Origin: Nocardioides sp. URHA0032
GTDB lineage: Bacteria > Actinomycetota > Actinomycetes > Propionibacteriales > Nocardioidaceae
Assembly (NCBI RefSeq): GCF_000620645.1
Contig: NZ_JIAV01000015.1
Span: 124,001 to 188,000, forward strand
DNA length: 64,000 nt
Reading direction: 5' to 3'
In this document: positions 56,982 to 64,000 of the stretch, in pieces
How positions within the stretch are numbered: position 1 is the first letter of the stretch
How the letters are laid out: the number at the start of each line of letters is the position of its first letter
Notes under the pieces: model-generated
The model's input: the letters and a program-made list of their open reading frames with translations, nothing else
Told to the model about the DNA's origin: nothing
The model's database searches: none
Program-made: the position numbers and the translations under genes

Positions 56982-57848
56982 GTGAGGGCGGTACGAGAGA
57001 GGCTGGGCCAGCAGCTGTTCCTGCGCGTCGCGGGACCGGACGGCGCGGCGCACGCCCAGCGGATCCACGGCACGCCCGGGCCGCGGTGGTTCGAGCCGGA
57101 CAGCCCGATCGCCCGGGTGCACGGCGACGCGGCGATGTTCATCGGCGGGATCCGCGCCGTGCTGCTGCAGACCCTCCACCCGGCCGCGATGCGCGGCGTC
57201 GCGGAGCACTCCGGCTACCGCGGCGACATGTGGGGGCGGCTGGCCCGCACCAGCCGGTTCATCGCGGTCACCACGTTCGGGACCGTCGAGGACGCCGAGC
57301 AGTCGGTCGCGATCGTGCGCGCCATCCACGACCGGGTCACCGGCACGATGCCCGACGGGTCGACGTACTCCGCAAGCGACCCGCACCTGCTGGGCTGGGT
57401 GCACGCGGCCGAGGTGGACAGCTTCCTGCGGGCGCACGACGTGTACGGCGTGGAGCCGCTCGTCGGCGCCGAGCGGGACACCTACGTGGCCCAGAGCGCG
57501 GAGATCGCCGCCCGGCTCGGCGTGGTCGACCCGCCGACGACCGAGGCGGAGCTGGCCGAGGTGCTGGCGGCGTACCGGCCGGAGCTGCGCGGCACGCCCG
57601 AGGCGCGCGAGGCGGTCGCGTACCTGGTGCTGCACCCGGACCTGCCACTGCTCGCGCGGGCGCCGTACGGCGTGCTCATCGCGGCCGCCGTGGGCCTGAT
57701 GCCGCGGTGGACCCGGCGGCCGCTGCGGCTGCCCTGGCTGCCGGTCTCGGAGCGGACCGTGGTGCGGGTGCTCGGGGGGCTCGCCACCGGGACGATCCGG
57801 TGGGCGATGACTCCCGGCCGGGACGAGCGCGTCTTGAGGAAAGCCTGA
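56982..57848 (+). CDS. MpaB/rubber-oxygenase-like (DUF2236) protein
   Basis: A 288-aa helical protein of the DUF2236 (ER-bound oxygenase mpaB/latex clearing protein) family. The block ARVHGDAAMFIGGIRAVLLQ TLHPAAM carries the conserved His ligands; RGDMWGRLARTSRFIAVTTF and HLLGWVHAAEVDSFL are also typical. Such proteins can bind haem b; catalysis is not proven here. Starts at GTG with TACTGT (56970-56975) 6 nt upstream. Confidence 0.88.
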   Translation: MRAVRERLGQQLFLRVAGPDGAAHAQRIHGTPGPRWFEPDSPIARVHGDAAMFIGGIRAVLLQTLHPAAMRGVAEHSGYRGDMWGRLARTSRFIAVTTFGTVEDAEQSVAIVRAIHDRVTGTMPDGSTYSASDPHLLGWVHAAEVDSFLRAHDVYGVEPLVGAERDTYVAQSAEIAARLGVVDPPTTEAELAEVLAAYRPELRGTPEAREAVAYLVLHPDLPLLARAPYGVLIAAAVGLMPRWTRRPLRLPWLPVSERTVVRVLGGLATGTIRWAMTPGRDERVLRKA

Positions 57849-57895
57849 ACCTTCCTTGCACGGCGGTCCGGACGGGGCTCCCTACGATGAGGCCC

Positions 57896-59149
57896 ATGCG
57901 CTCCCCCGCTCGCCGCGTCCGCGCCGTCCTGGTGCTGCTCGTCGCGCTCGTCGCGACGCTGGCCGCCGCCGGTGCCGGCACGCCGGCGCAGGCCGCGGGC
58001 GACAAGGGCATCGTCAACGGGGGCATCACCTGTCCGCCCAAGCACTCGAAGTGCCCGGGTCTGAAGCTCCTGTGGTTCGACAGGAACTGGACCTATCTCG
58101 GCCAACGAAAGCTCGGCACCGGAGCGCACGGCTACTCCCTGACGCTTCCGGCCGGCACCTACCACCTGCAGTTCGTCGATCAGCGGCCGGCGTACGACGT
58201 GACGAAGTACGCGCCGACCGACACCCAGGTGACGGTTCGCCCGAACGACCTCACTGTCCGGAACGTGACGATGCAGGCGGGCGCCGTCATCACCGGCACA
58301 GCCAGGAACGGCCACGGTAGGCCGCTGGGCGGTGCCACGATCGTCGCGGCCAGCAAGGGCCAGCAGTCCTTCTCCACCCAGGCCAACGGCAAGGGCCAGT
58401 TCGCCATCGGCGGTCTCCCGCAGGGCCAGTACTCCGTCTTCACCTTCGACAGGTCGAAGACCTGGGTGGGCAAGAGCAGCTGGGCTGGAGCGGTGAAGCC
58501 GGGCTCGCCCAAGAACATGACCATCACGCTCACCAAACGGGCGGGGCAGATGACCGTCTACCTCTTCTCGCCGAAGGGTCTCCTGAAGCAGAAGACGACC
58601 CTCACCGTGACCAGCAAGCAGACCGGCCAGTGGTGGTCGGCGACGTCCGGCAACGGCACCTTCGTGTTCAAGGGGTTGTACGCAGGGGGCTACAACGCCG
58701 AGTTCAAGGGGGCGGGTCCGTGGCTCGCGAAGACCGGCGCGGTGCAGAAGGCCGACGTGAAGCCCAACGGCTTCACGTCCGGCAAGTTCAACGTCACGCG
58801 GCACGGGGCCTGGGTCGAGGGCAATGTCGTCGACGCATCCCAGACCGGTCGAACCCTCCAGGGCGCGAGGGTGCAGGTCTGGTCGAGCACGGGGAGCGAG
58901 CTGGGTGATGCCACCACTGACCAGAACGGCTACTTCCAGGTCACCGGACTCATCTACACGCAGTCGGATGTGACCATCATCGTGCAGCCCGGACCCGATT
59001 CCGACTATCTCGGGACGGAGCCGAACCGCTGCCAGTACGTCAGGACCGAGCACGCCGACTTCGACGTCACCGAGAACGAGCACAGCTTTGTCGGCGACCT
59101 CGGCATCGATCGCCTGTCTCCGCAGACCAAGCCGGGTTGTGAGGCCTAA
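57896..59149 (+). CDS. Secreted protein with carboxypeptidase-regulatory-like beta-sandwich repeats
   Basis: A 417-aa exported protein. Signal peptide at residues 1-34 (VLVLLVALVATLAAAGAGTP). The mature part has at least two carboxypeptidase-regulatory/Cna-B-like beta-sandwich repeats, seen as VITGTARNGHGRPLGGATIV and WVEGNVVDASQTGRTLQGAR, each followed by a glycine-rich turn. TACGAT (57883-57888) is 7 nt before the ATG at 57896, so I prefer it over one at 57887 that overlaps the hexamer. Likely an extracellular or wall-associated binding protein. Confidence 0.8.
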   Translation: MRSPARRVRAVLVLLVALVATLAAAGAGTPAQAAGDKGIVNGGITCPPKHSKCPGLKLLWFDRNWTYLGQRKLGTGAHGYSLTLPAGTYHLQFVDQRPAYDVTKYAPTDTQVTVRPNDLTVRNVTMQAGAVITGTARNGHGRPLGGATIVAASKGQQSFSTQANGKGQFAIGGLPQGQYSVFTFDRSKTWVGKSSWAGAVKPGSPKNMTITLTKRAGQMTVYLFSPKGLLKQKTTLTVTSKQTGQWWSATSGNGTFVFKGLYAGGYNAEFKGAGPWLAKTGAVQKADVKPNGFTSGKFNVTRHGAWVEGNVVDASQTGRTLQGARVQVWSSTGSELGDATTDQNGYFQVTGLIYTQSDVTIIVQPGPDSDYLGTEPNRCQYVRTEHADFDVTENEHSFVGDLGIDRLSPQTKPGCEA

Positions 59150-59520
59150 CCGATGACCATGTCGTCGTCGCCCCAGTAGGCGCGCATCGACGTGATCTTC
59201 CCGTCGTCGTCGAAGGCCATCACGTCGAACGGCGCAAGGGTGTAGGTGACCCCGTCCGCGAACGTCTGGACCTCGAAGTGGAACGCCGCACCCCCGCCCG
59301 CGACCCGCAGCGTGATCAGCCGGGTCTTCTGCTCCAGGCCCTCGAGGCCGGAGTAGAAGGCGGTGATCGCCTCGGCGCCGGTGAGCACGTCGGACCCGAC
59401 CGGGTCCTCGACCGTCGCACCCTCGGCGTACAGCGCGGCGATCTCGGCGGCGGTGCCGGTCGCGACCAGGCGTACGTACTCGTCCACGACCTCGCGGATC
59501 CGCTCCTTGCTCGCGGTCAT
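59146..59520 (-). CDS. SnoaL/NTF2-like protein (ketosteroid-isomerase type)
   Basis: A 124-aa protein with the cone-shaped NTF2/SnoaL fold: VDEYVRLVATGTAAEIAALY, AEGATVEDPVGSDVLTGAEA and VMAFDDDGKITSMRAYWGDD. It may be a steroid delta-isomerase or an unrelated binding protein. A KstR-like palindrome at 59538-59551, 18 bp upstream, favours a steroid or lipid link. Shine-Dalgarno GGGGGA precedes the ATG. Its last 4 nt overlap the convergent secreted-protein gene. Confidence 0.82.
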   Translation of the reverse strand: MTASKERIREVVDEYVRLVATGTAAEIAALYAEGATVEDPVGSDVLTGAEAITAFYSGLEGLEQKTRLITLRVAGGGAAFHFEVQTFADGVTYTLAPFDVMAFDDDGKITSMRAYWGDDDMVIG

Positions 59521-59537
59521 CGGTTCCCCCTGATTTC

Positions 59538-59551
59538 TGCAACACGTTCTA
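59538..59551. promoter_or_regulatory. KstR-like operator upstream of the SnoaL-type gene
   Basis: TGCAACACGTTCTA fits TnnAACnnGTTnnA, the consensus for mycobacterial KstR, the cholesterol-catabolism repressor, at every fixed position. It lies between the SnoaL-like gene and the divergent HD-domain gene. Confidence 0.6.
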
Positions 59552-59595
59552 TTGGTCTGGCACACCGTAGCGCCCCGGGTGCCGACCCTGCTTCC

Positions 59596-60204
59596 ATGTC
59601 CGTCGTGGACCTCCTGCCGGCCTGGCCGCTGCCCGGCGCCCGCGAGCTCGGCGCGCAGCTCGTGGCGTCGTACGCGCACCCCGACCGCGGCTACCACGAC
59701 TCCCGCCACCTCGCGGAGGTGCTGGAGCGGATCCACGAGCTGGCGAGCCATGACGAGGACTTCGACCGGATGGCGGTCGTGCTCGCGGCGTGGTTCCACG
59801 ACAGCGTGTACGACGCCCAGCCGGACGCGGAGAAGCGCTCGGCCGCCTGGGCCGCGGAGGCGCTGCCGACGATCGTCGACCCGGCGACCGTGGCCGAGGT
59901 GGTCCGGCTGGTGCTGGTCACCGAGCACCACCGCCCCGCCGACGACGACCGCAACGGCTGCACGCTCTCCGACGCCGACCTGGCGATCCTGGCGGCGCCG
60001 CGGGACCGGTACGACGAGTACGTCGCCTCGGTGCGCCGCGAATGGGCGCACCTCTCCGACACCGACTTCGCGGCCGGCCGTGCGGCGATCCTCCGGGACC
60101 TGCTCGACAAACCGCACCTGTTCCAGACCGCGTACGCCCGGGCCACCTGGGAGGTCACCGCCCGGGCGAACGTGGCGGCGGAGCTCGGCGCGCTGGTCGG
60201 GTAG
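59596..60204 (+). CDS. HD-domain protein (predicted metal-dependent phosphohydrolase)
   Basis: A 202-aa helical protein. The HD residues are His34/His38 (YHDSRHL), His68-Asp69 (WFHDSVYD) and an Asp around 126-128; TEHHRPADDD supplies another His pair. It is a predicted metal-dependent phosphohydrolase; substrate unknown. I take the ATG at 59596 since an upstream extension has no homology and crosses the SnoaL-like gene. It ends in the left arm of a long hairpin. Confidence 0.85.
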   Translation: MSVVDLLPAWPLPGARELGAQLVASYAHPDRGYHDSRHLAEVLERIHELASHDEDFDRMAVVLAAWFHDSVYDAQPDAEKRSAAWAAEALPTIVDPATVAEVVRLVLVTEHHRPADDDRNGCTLSDADLAILAAPRDRYDEYVASVRREWAHLSDTDFAAGRAAILRDLLDKPHLFQTAYARATWEVTARANVAAELGALVG

Positions 60205-60261
60205 TCCCTGCCCGAAATGTCCTCCAACCGGCCTGCGAACGACATTTTCGTCAGGGACTAC
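60201..60261. terminator. Bidirectional hairpin between convergent HD and DUF4031 genes
   Basis: Arms 60201-60221 and 60241-60261 match at 18 of 21 bases (GTAGTCCCTG ... AAATGTC), with a 19-nt loop. The left arm contains the HD gene stop and the right arm contains the DUF4031 gene stop, so it can end both transcripts. Its arms share the core TGACGnnAAnTG with the hairpin at 39444-39508. Confidence 0.75.
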
Positions 60262-60514
60262 CGGTCTTGCGACGCCGGAGGCCGGCCTCGCTGAGCAGCC
60301 GCACCAGCTCCCGGGACGAGATTGCGGTGGCGCCGGCGGCCACCACCTGGTCGTACGACTCGGCGGGCACGTCGTAGTGGTCGCGGTCGAAGCCGCGCTC
60401 GGGGATGCCGATCACGCGGGCGAACGCGTGCAGCTCGTCGTACGACACGTCGCTGGCCAGGTGCGACCAGAGCCGGCCGTGCCCGGCGGCGTTCGGCGGG
60501 TCGATGTAGATCAT
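60251..60514 (-). CDS. DUF4031 domain-containing protein
   Basis: An 87-aa basic protein beginning MIYIDPPNAAGHGRLWSHLA, the DUF4031 signature, with SYDELHAFARVIGIPERGFD and DRDHYDVPAESYD. It overlaps the cutC-like gene by 4 nt (ATGA), so the pair is coupled. Function unknown; its stop lies within the right arm of a terminator hairpin. Confidence 0.85.
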   Translation of the reverse strand: MIYIDPPNAAGHGRLWSHLASDVSYDELHAFARVIGIPERGFDRDHYDVPAESYDQVVAAGATAISSRELVRLLSEAGLRRRKTGSP

Positions 60515-61221
60515 CCGGCAGTGCGCTGCGCGCGCTCCGTCGCGTCGTCGAGCAGCAGCCGCCACGAGCGGACCAGGCCGGCGTCGACGTAGGACCGGTA
60601 CGACGCGCCGGTGCGCGCCTGGCGCTCGAGCCGGAACTGGCGGACGCCGGCCCGGACGAACCACGGCACCTGCTCGGCGACCAGGCCGCCGCCGGGCATC
60701 AGGGTGCGGGCCACCAGGGGGTCGCCGGCGACCAGCGCGAGGAGCTCGTCGTACCCCGCCTCCAGGCCGCGCGGCGAGCCCGCCGAGCAGACCGCGACCA
60801 GGTCGGGCAGGTCCGCGAGCCGGCGCCAGGAGCGGCGCAGGTCGAGGGTGTCGTCGACGGCCCGGCCGAAGGTCCACGGGACGTTCGGCAGCTGGCCGGC
60901 GAGGTAGCCGCACACCTCGGCGTCGACCTCGAGGTCGGCGTCCAGGAACTCGAAGGACACCCCGGTGGCGCCGGATCCCAGGTAGTCCTCGGCCAGCCCG
61001 ACCAGCCGGGTGAGCTCGCCCCCGGTGGTGCTCCAGGTGTCGTTCAGGCGCAGCACCACGAAGACCGGGAGGTCGGTCTCGCGGCAGGCGGCCGACACGG
61101 TCGCGGGCTCGGGCGACATGCCCTCCGGTGTCGCGAGGTGCAGCCGGTCGGCGCCGCCCTCCTGCGCGCCGGGGACGTCACGCGGGTCCAGGACGGCGAC
61201 CTCGAGGAGCGAGGTGTCCAT
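60511..61221 (-). CDS. CutC family protein (copper homeostasis/TIM-barrel)
   Basis: A 236-aa TIM-barrel protein of the CutC family: LLEVAVLDPRDVPGAQEGGA DRLHLATPEG, VFVVLRLNDTW, VAGDPLVARTLMPGGGLV and VRQFRLERQARTGASYRS. The family's copper role is disputed. I take the ATG at 61219-61221; ATCGTA (complement TACGAT, 61228-61233) ends 6 nt before it. Followed by the coupled DUF4031 gene. Confidence 0.85.
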   Translation of the reverse strand: MDTSLLEVAVLDPRDVPGAQEGGADRLHLATPEGMSPEPATVSAACRETDLPVFVVLRLNDTWSTTGGELTRLVGLAEDYLGSGATGVSFEFLDADLEVDAEVCGYLAGQLPNVPWTFGRAVDDTLDLRRSWRRLADLPDLVAVCSAGSPRGLEAGYDELLALVAGDPLVARTLMPGGGLVAEQVPWFVRAGVRQFRLERQARTGASYRSYVDAGLVRSWRLLLDDATERAQRTAG

Positions 61222-61305
61222 GCGGGCATCGTAGGTCCGCCGGCCGGGCCACGGACGGAGCCGCGCTGGCCCGGTCGCCTTTCCGGCGAGGGGCATGATG
61301 GGGGG

Positions 61306-61650
61306 ATGGACAACACCCTGCTGTTCGACGCGCGCGCCCGCGTGCTGGCCGACCTGCAGGCCCGTCAACAGGCGACCGCTCCGGCGGTGTCGGCGCTCGA
61401 GGACGCGGTGTCCCAGCGCAAGTGGTGGGCGGAGCAGTGGCCGGAGGGTGCGCAGTACGTCGCCGGGCTGGTCGCCCAGGACGTCCAGGACGCCCTGTTC
61501 GAGACCGTCGGCCGCTGGCCGCTGTGCCTGGACTGCGGTGACCGCGCCCCCGTGCACGCGCTGTACATCCAGCCCGACCTCGGCGGCCCCGACCCGGTGT
61601 GGGTCTGCGAGGAGACCGGCGACGTCGTCGCCCCCCTGGGCGGGCTGTGA
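61306..61650 (+). CDS. Hypothetical protein with CxxC motif
   Basis: A 114-aa soluble protein of unknown family: helical N-terminus (LLFDARARVLADLQARQQAT), then WPLCLDCGDRAPVHALYIQP and VWVCEETGDVVAPLGG. Three cysteines, one CxxC, could bind metal. CATGAT (61294-61299) is 6 nt before the ATG. It converges on the GntR gene with 4 nt between the stops. Confidence 0.7.
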   Translation: MDNTLLFDARARVLADLQARQQATAPAVSALEDAVSQRKWWAEQWPEGAQYVAGLVAQDVQDALFETVGRWPLCLDCGDRAPVHALYIQPDLGGPDPVWVCEETGDVVAPLGGL

Positions 61651-61654
61651 GGGT

Positions 61655-62374
61655 CTATCCCTCCGAGCCCACCTGGATCCACATCGTGTAGCGGTCCGCC
61701 CGGTACACCGTCCGCGACACCTCGACGACCTTCTCGCCCGAGAGCCCGCGACGCGAGTGCCGCAGCACCGGGCCGCCCGTCTCCATCTCGAGCAGCTTGG
61801 CCTCCTCGTCGCCGGCGACGTCGGCGTTCACCGAGTCCTCGGCCCAGGTCGGCCGCAGGCCGCGCGACTCGAGCGCGTCGTACAGGCTGGTCGGCATGCC
61901 GCTCTGCAGGAAGCCCGGGATCAGCACCTCGTTGAGGTAGGCGTCCTCGACGCACATCGGCTGGCCGTCGGCGCGGCGCAGGCGCCGCCAGTGGATGACG
62001 GCGTCGCCCTCGGTCACGTTCAGCGCACGGGCGACACCGGGTCCGGCCTGCTCGCGGCGGGCCAGGAGGGTCTGTGACTCGCCCAGCAGGCCGCGGCGCG
62101 CCATCTCCTCGGTGTAGCTCGTCAGCCGGCTCGCGGCCCGACGGGGGCGGGCGACGAACGTGCCCCTCCCCGGGATCCGCTCGAGAAGGCCCTCGACGAC
62201 GAGGGCATCCATGGCTTGTCTCACGGTCATGCGGGCGACCCCGAAGCGGTGCACCAGCTCACGCTCGCTGGGTGCAGGTGAACCGGGTGCCGCCCCCGTG
62301 ACGAGAGTGCGCACGTATTCGCGCACCTGGACGTGCTTGAGCGCACGCCCCTCAGTCACCAGCAACTCGTCCAC
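61655..62374 (-). CDS. GntR family transcriptional regulator (UTRA domain)
   Basis: A 239-aa regulator. The winged helix-turn-helix is at residues 12-80 (PSERELVHRFGVARMTVRQA), followed by a UTRA/chorismate-lyase-like ligand domain (95-235; IHWRRLRRADGQPMCVEDAY). It belongs to the HutC group and resembles DasR-like regulators. I take the GTG at 62372-62374 with TACATT (complement of 62382-62387) 7 nt upstream. Targets and ligand are unknown; no adjacent sugar genes. Confidence 0.92.
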   Translation of the reverse strand: MDELLVTEGRALKHVQVREYVRTLVTGAAPGSPAPSERELVHRFGVARMTVRQAMDALVVEGLLERIPGRGTFVARPRRAASRLTSYTEEMARRGLLGESQTLLARREQAGPGVARALNVTEGDAVIHWRRLRRADGQPMCVEDAYLNEVLIPGFLQSGMPTSLYDALESRGLRPTWAEDSVNADVAGDEEAKLLEMETGGPVLRHSRRGLSGEKVVEVSRTVYRADRYTMWIQVGSEG

Positions 62375-62451
62375 AGGGGGAAATGTAGGTGGCCTAGCCC
62401 GGTTTCGTCCCCGGATCGGCGAAACCGCCGGCGCGGCGGCCCCGCCCGCGG

Positions 62452-64000
62452 TCAGTCGGTCGCGATCGCCCTCAGTACGTCGAGACGCGCGGCCCGGCGC
62501 GCCGGGAAGACCGCCGCGAGCACCCCGATGACCACCGCCAGCGCCAGGAACACGGCGAGCTGGCCGTACGGGACGCTGATCACCTCGAGCCCCTGGTCGC
62601 GCACGGCGTACATGAGGGCGACGCCGAAGCCGATGCCCAGCAGCACGCCCAGGACGGCTCCGAGGACGGCGATCACGACCGACTCGAGGGTGATCATCCA
62701 GCGCAGCTGCCGTCGACTGACGCCGATCGCGCGCAGCAGGCCGACCTCCCGGGTGCGCTCGATGACCGACAGCGCGAGCGTGTTGACGATCCCGAGCACC
62801 GCGATCACCAGCGCCAGGCCGAGGAGGGCGAAGATCATCAGCACGAACTGGTCGATCGGCTCCCGCTGCTCCTGGGCGAACTCGGCCTGGTTCTTGACGG
62901 TCACGACCGGCAGGTCGGCGACGACCGCGTCGAGCCGGTCCTGGATGCCGGCCGAGTGGTCGGTGAAGACGATGAGGACGTTGTCGCTCTCGGTGAAGCC
63001 CGCGGCGCTGAGGTCGTCGAGGGTCATCAGCACGGGCGCCACCACGATCGGGTTGTCCTCGAAGATCCCCGCGATCCGGTAGGTCCGCTCGCCGACCGGC
63101 ACGTCGAGGTCGACGTGGTCGCCGACCCCGAGGTCCTCGTCGTCGGCCCAGGACCGCTGGACCAGGACCGAGCCGGTGGCCAGCCCGTCGGCCGCGCCGT
63201 CGCTGACGTCGAGCTCGAGCGGGCCGACGTCGCCGGGGGCGAGCGCGGACACCGACATCCGGTCGCCGTTCCGCTCGACCTGCTTGAACCGCTCGCGGAC
63301 CACGCGCCGGACGCCGTCCACCTGCTCCATCTGGTCGCCGATGGCCGGGGTGAACTCCGAGCCGATCACGTTGCTGACGACGTAGTCGCCGACGAAGTTC
63401 TCCTCGATCGACCGGTCCACGCTGGCCTTGGCGGAGTCGCCGACGATCGCCATCGTGCAGGCGAGCGCGAGGCCGATCATCAGCGCGGAGGCGGTGGCGG
63501 CGGTCCGCCGCGGGTTGCGCAGGGCGTTCTGTCCCGCCAGGTGGCCGACGGTGCCGAACAGCCGGGCGTACACCGCCCGGGCGACGGCCAGGAACGGCCG
63601 CGAGATCACCGGGCTCGCCGCCGCGACGCCGAGCAGGATCGCGAGGATGCCGCCGCCGGTCTGCCAGCCGCCGTGCGGGAGGTCGCCGAACAGGCCGAAC
63701 CACAGGCACCCCAGCCCGAGCGCCACCAGCACCGCACCGGCGACGAACCGGCGGCGCAGCGACGACTCCGGGAGGGCCACGTCGTCGCGGAGCGCCTGGA
63801 CCGGGGCGATCCGGGCGGTGCGCCGCGCTGGGAGCCACGCGGCGGCCATGGTGACCACGATGCCGACGGCGTACGCCGCGAGGAACGTGCGCGGCGCGAA
63901 GATCAGCGGCTGCCCGGACAGGTCGAGGCCGAAGTTCGCGAACAGGGCGCGGATGCCCATCGCGAGCAGGACACCGAGGCCGAGGCCGACGGTCGAGCCG
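62452..64000 (-). CDS. FtsX-family ABC transporter permease, C-terminal part (cut by window edge)
   Basis: About 516 codons of a MacB/FtsX-like permease whose 5' end is beyond the right edge; the reading frame stays open through the last base. Seen are a helix pair ending in WLPARRTARIAPVQALRDD, a four-helix unit, a large extracytoplasmic loop (GDYVVSNVIGSEFTPAIGDQ), and a terminal FtsX domain with IVNTLALSVIERTREVGLLR and FPARRAARLDVLRAI. Its ATPase partner is presumably further right. Substrate unknown: antimicrobial peptides, lipids or lipoproteins are candidates. Confidence 0.92.
   Translation of the reverse strand, partial: GSTVGLGLGVLLAMGIRALFANFGLDLSGQPLIFAPRTFLAAYAVGIVVTMAAAWLPARRTARIAPVQALRDDVALPESSLRRRFVAGAVLVALGLGCLWFGLFGDLPHGGWQTGGGILAILLGVAAASPVISRPFLAVARAVYARLFGTVGHLAGQNALRNPRRTAATASALMIGLALACTMAIVGDSAKASVDRSIEENFVGDYVVSNVIGSEFTPAIGDQMEQVDGVRRVVRERFKQVERNGDRMSVSALAPGDVGPLELDVSDGAADGLATGSVLVQRSWADDEDLGVGDHVDLDVPVGERTYRIAGIFEDNPIVVAPVLMTLDDLSAAGFTESDNVLIVFTDHSAGIQDRLDAVVADLPVVTVKNQAEFAQEQREPIDQFVLMIFALLGLALVIAVLGIVNTLALSVIERTREVGLLRAIGVSRRQLRWMITLESVVIAVLGAVLGVLLGIGFGVALMYAVRDQGLEVISVPYGQLAVFLALAVVIGVLAAVFPARRAARLDVLRAIATD

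Noticed and set aside
61655-63838. A 727-codon minus-strand frame joining the GntR gene to upstream sequence
   Set aside because: The part beyond 62374 is out of frame with the permease and is Arg/Gly-rich shadow; the GntR protein has a proper GTG start at 62374.

Overview
This is a 64-kb stretch of high-GC actinobacterial chromosome. The actinobacterial S10-spc and str ribosomal operons, actinobacteria-specific families (DUF2530, DUF3027, CGNR zinc finger, the MoxR/DUF58/DUF4129/DUF4350 cluster), many GTG starts and many probable leaderless promoters suggest the Nocardioidaceae, probably Nocardioides or a close relative. That placement is inferred from protein style, not from a search. No rRNA, tRNA, CRISPR array, prophage or insertion sequence was seen.

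Layout. 1-8675 (minus): spc operon (rplN to rpsE, cut by the left edge) preceded by the S10 operon (rpsJ to rpsQ), with a promoter and long leader near 8.7-8.96 kb. 9.1-16.5 kb: a CMD-family protein, then a tightly coupled run of membrane protein, DUF4129, DUF4350, MoxR and DUF58, followed by SpoIIM-like and RDD membrane proteins. 16.6-22.7 kb: a glucoside-uptake locus with a lipoprotein binding protein, two permeases, a GH1 beta-glucosidase and a LacI regulator; a CebR/CelR-type 14-bp operator lies at both control regions. 22.6-24.7 kb: trmB and a class III aminotransferase. 24.8-29.1 kb (minus): the str operon rpsL-rpsG-fusA-tuf, with a promoter that appears to lie inside the neighbouring MFS gene. 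29.3-35.8 kb: marR-MFS, an AzgA-like purine permease, DUF2530, DUF3027, a second MFS protein and a cold-shock protein. 35.8-44.7 kb: a HAD-LarE fusion, a subtilisin-like protease, an acyl-CoA synthetase, a DHFR-like reductase, an SRPBCC protein and an immune-inhibitor-A metalloprotease. 44.9-52.5 kb: a PP2C/FHA/RDD-FHA signalling operon divergent from an XPB-helicase operon. 52.5-64 kb: a large secreted alpha/beta hydrolase, a tiny Cys-rich secreted protein, serA, an MpaB-like oxygenase, a secreted beta-sandwich protein, a ketosteroid-isomerase-like protein behind a KstR-like box, an HD-domain protein, CutC/DUF4031, a GntR regulator and the 3' part of an FtsX-type permease.

Three regulatory patterns stand out. 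(1) The S10 and str leaders share an almost identical 22-nt element at about the same distance from their predicted start points. (2) About 17 genes have a TAnnnT hexamer 5-8 nt before the start codon, as expected for leaderless mRNAs; this also settled several start codons. (3) Convergent gene pairs and operon ends carry long, nearly perfect hairpins. The gene content is mostly housekeeping. The least ordinary items are the shared ribosomal leader element, the glucoside locus with two kinds of LacI operator, the HAD-LarE fusion, the PP2C/FHA/RDD-FHA operon and an MFS gene that seems to start at CTG.
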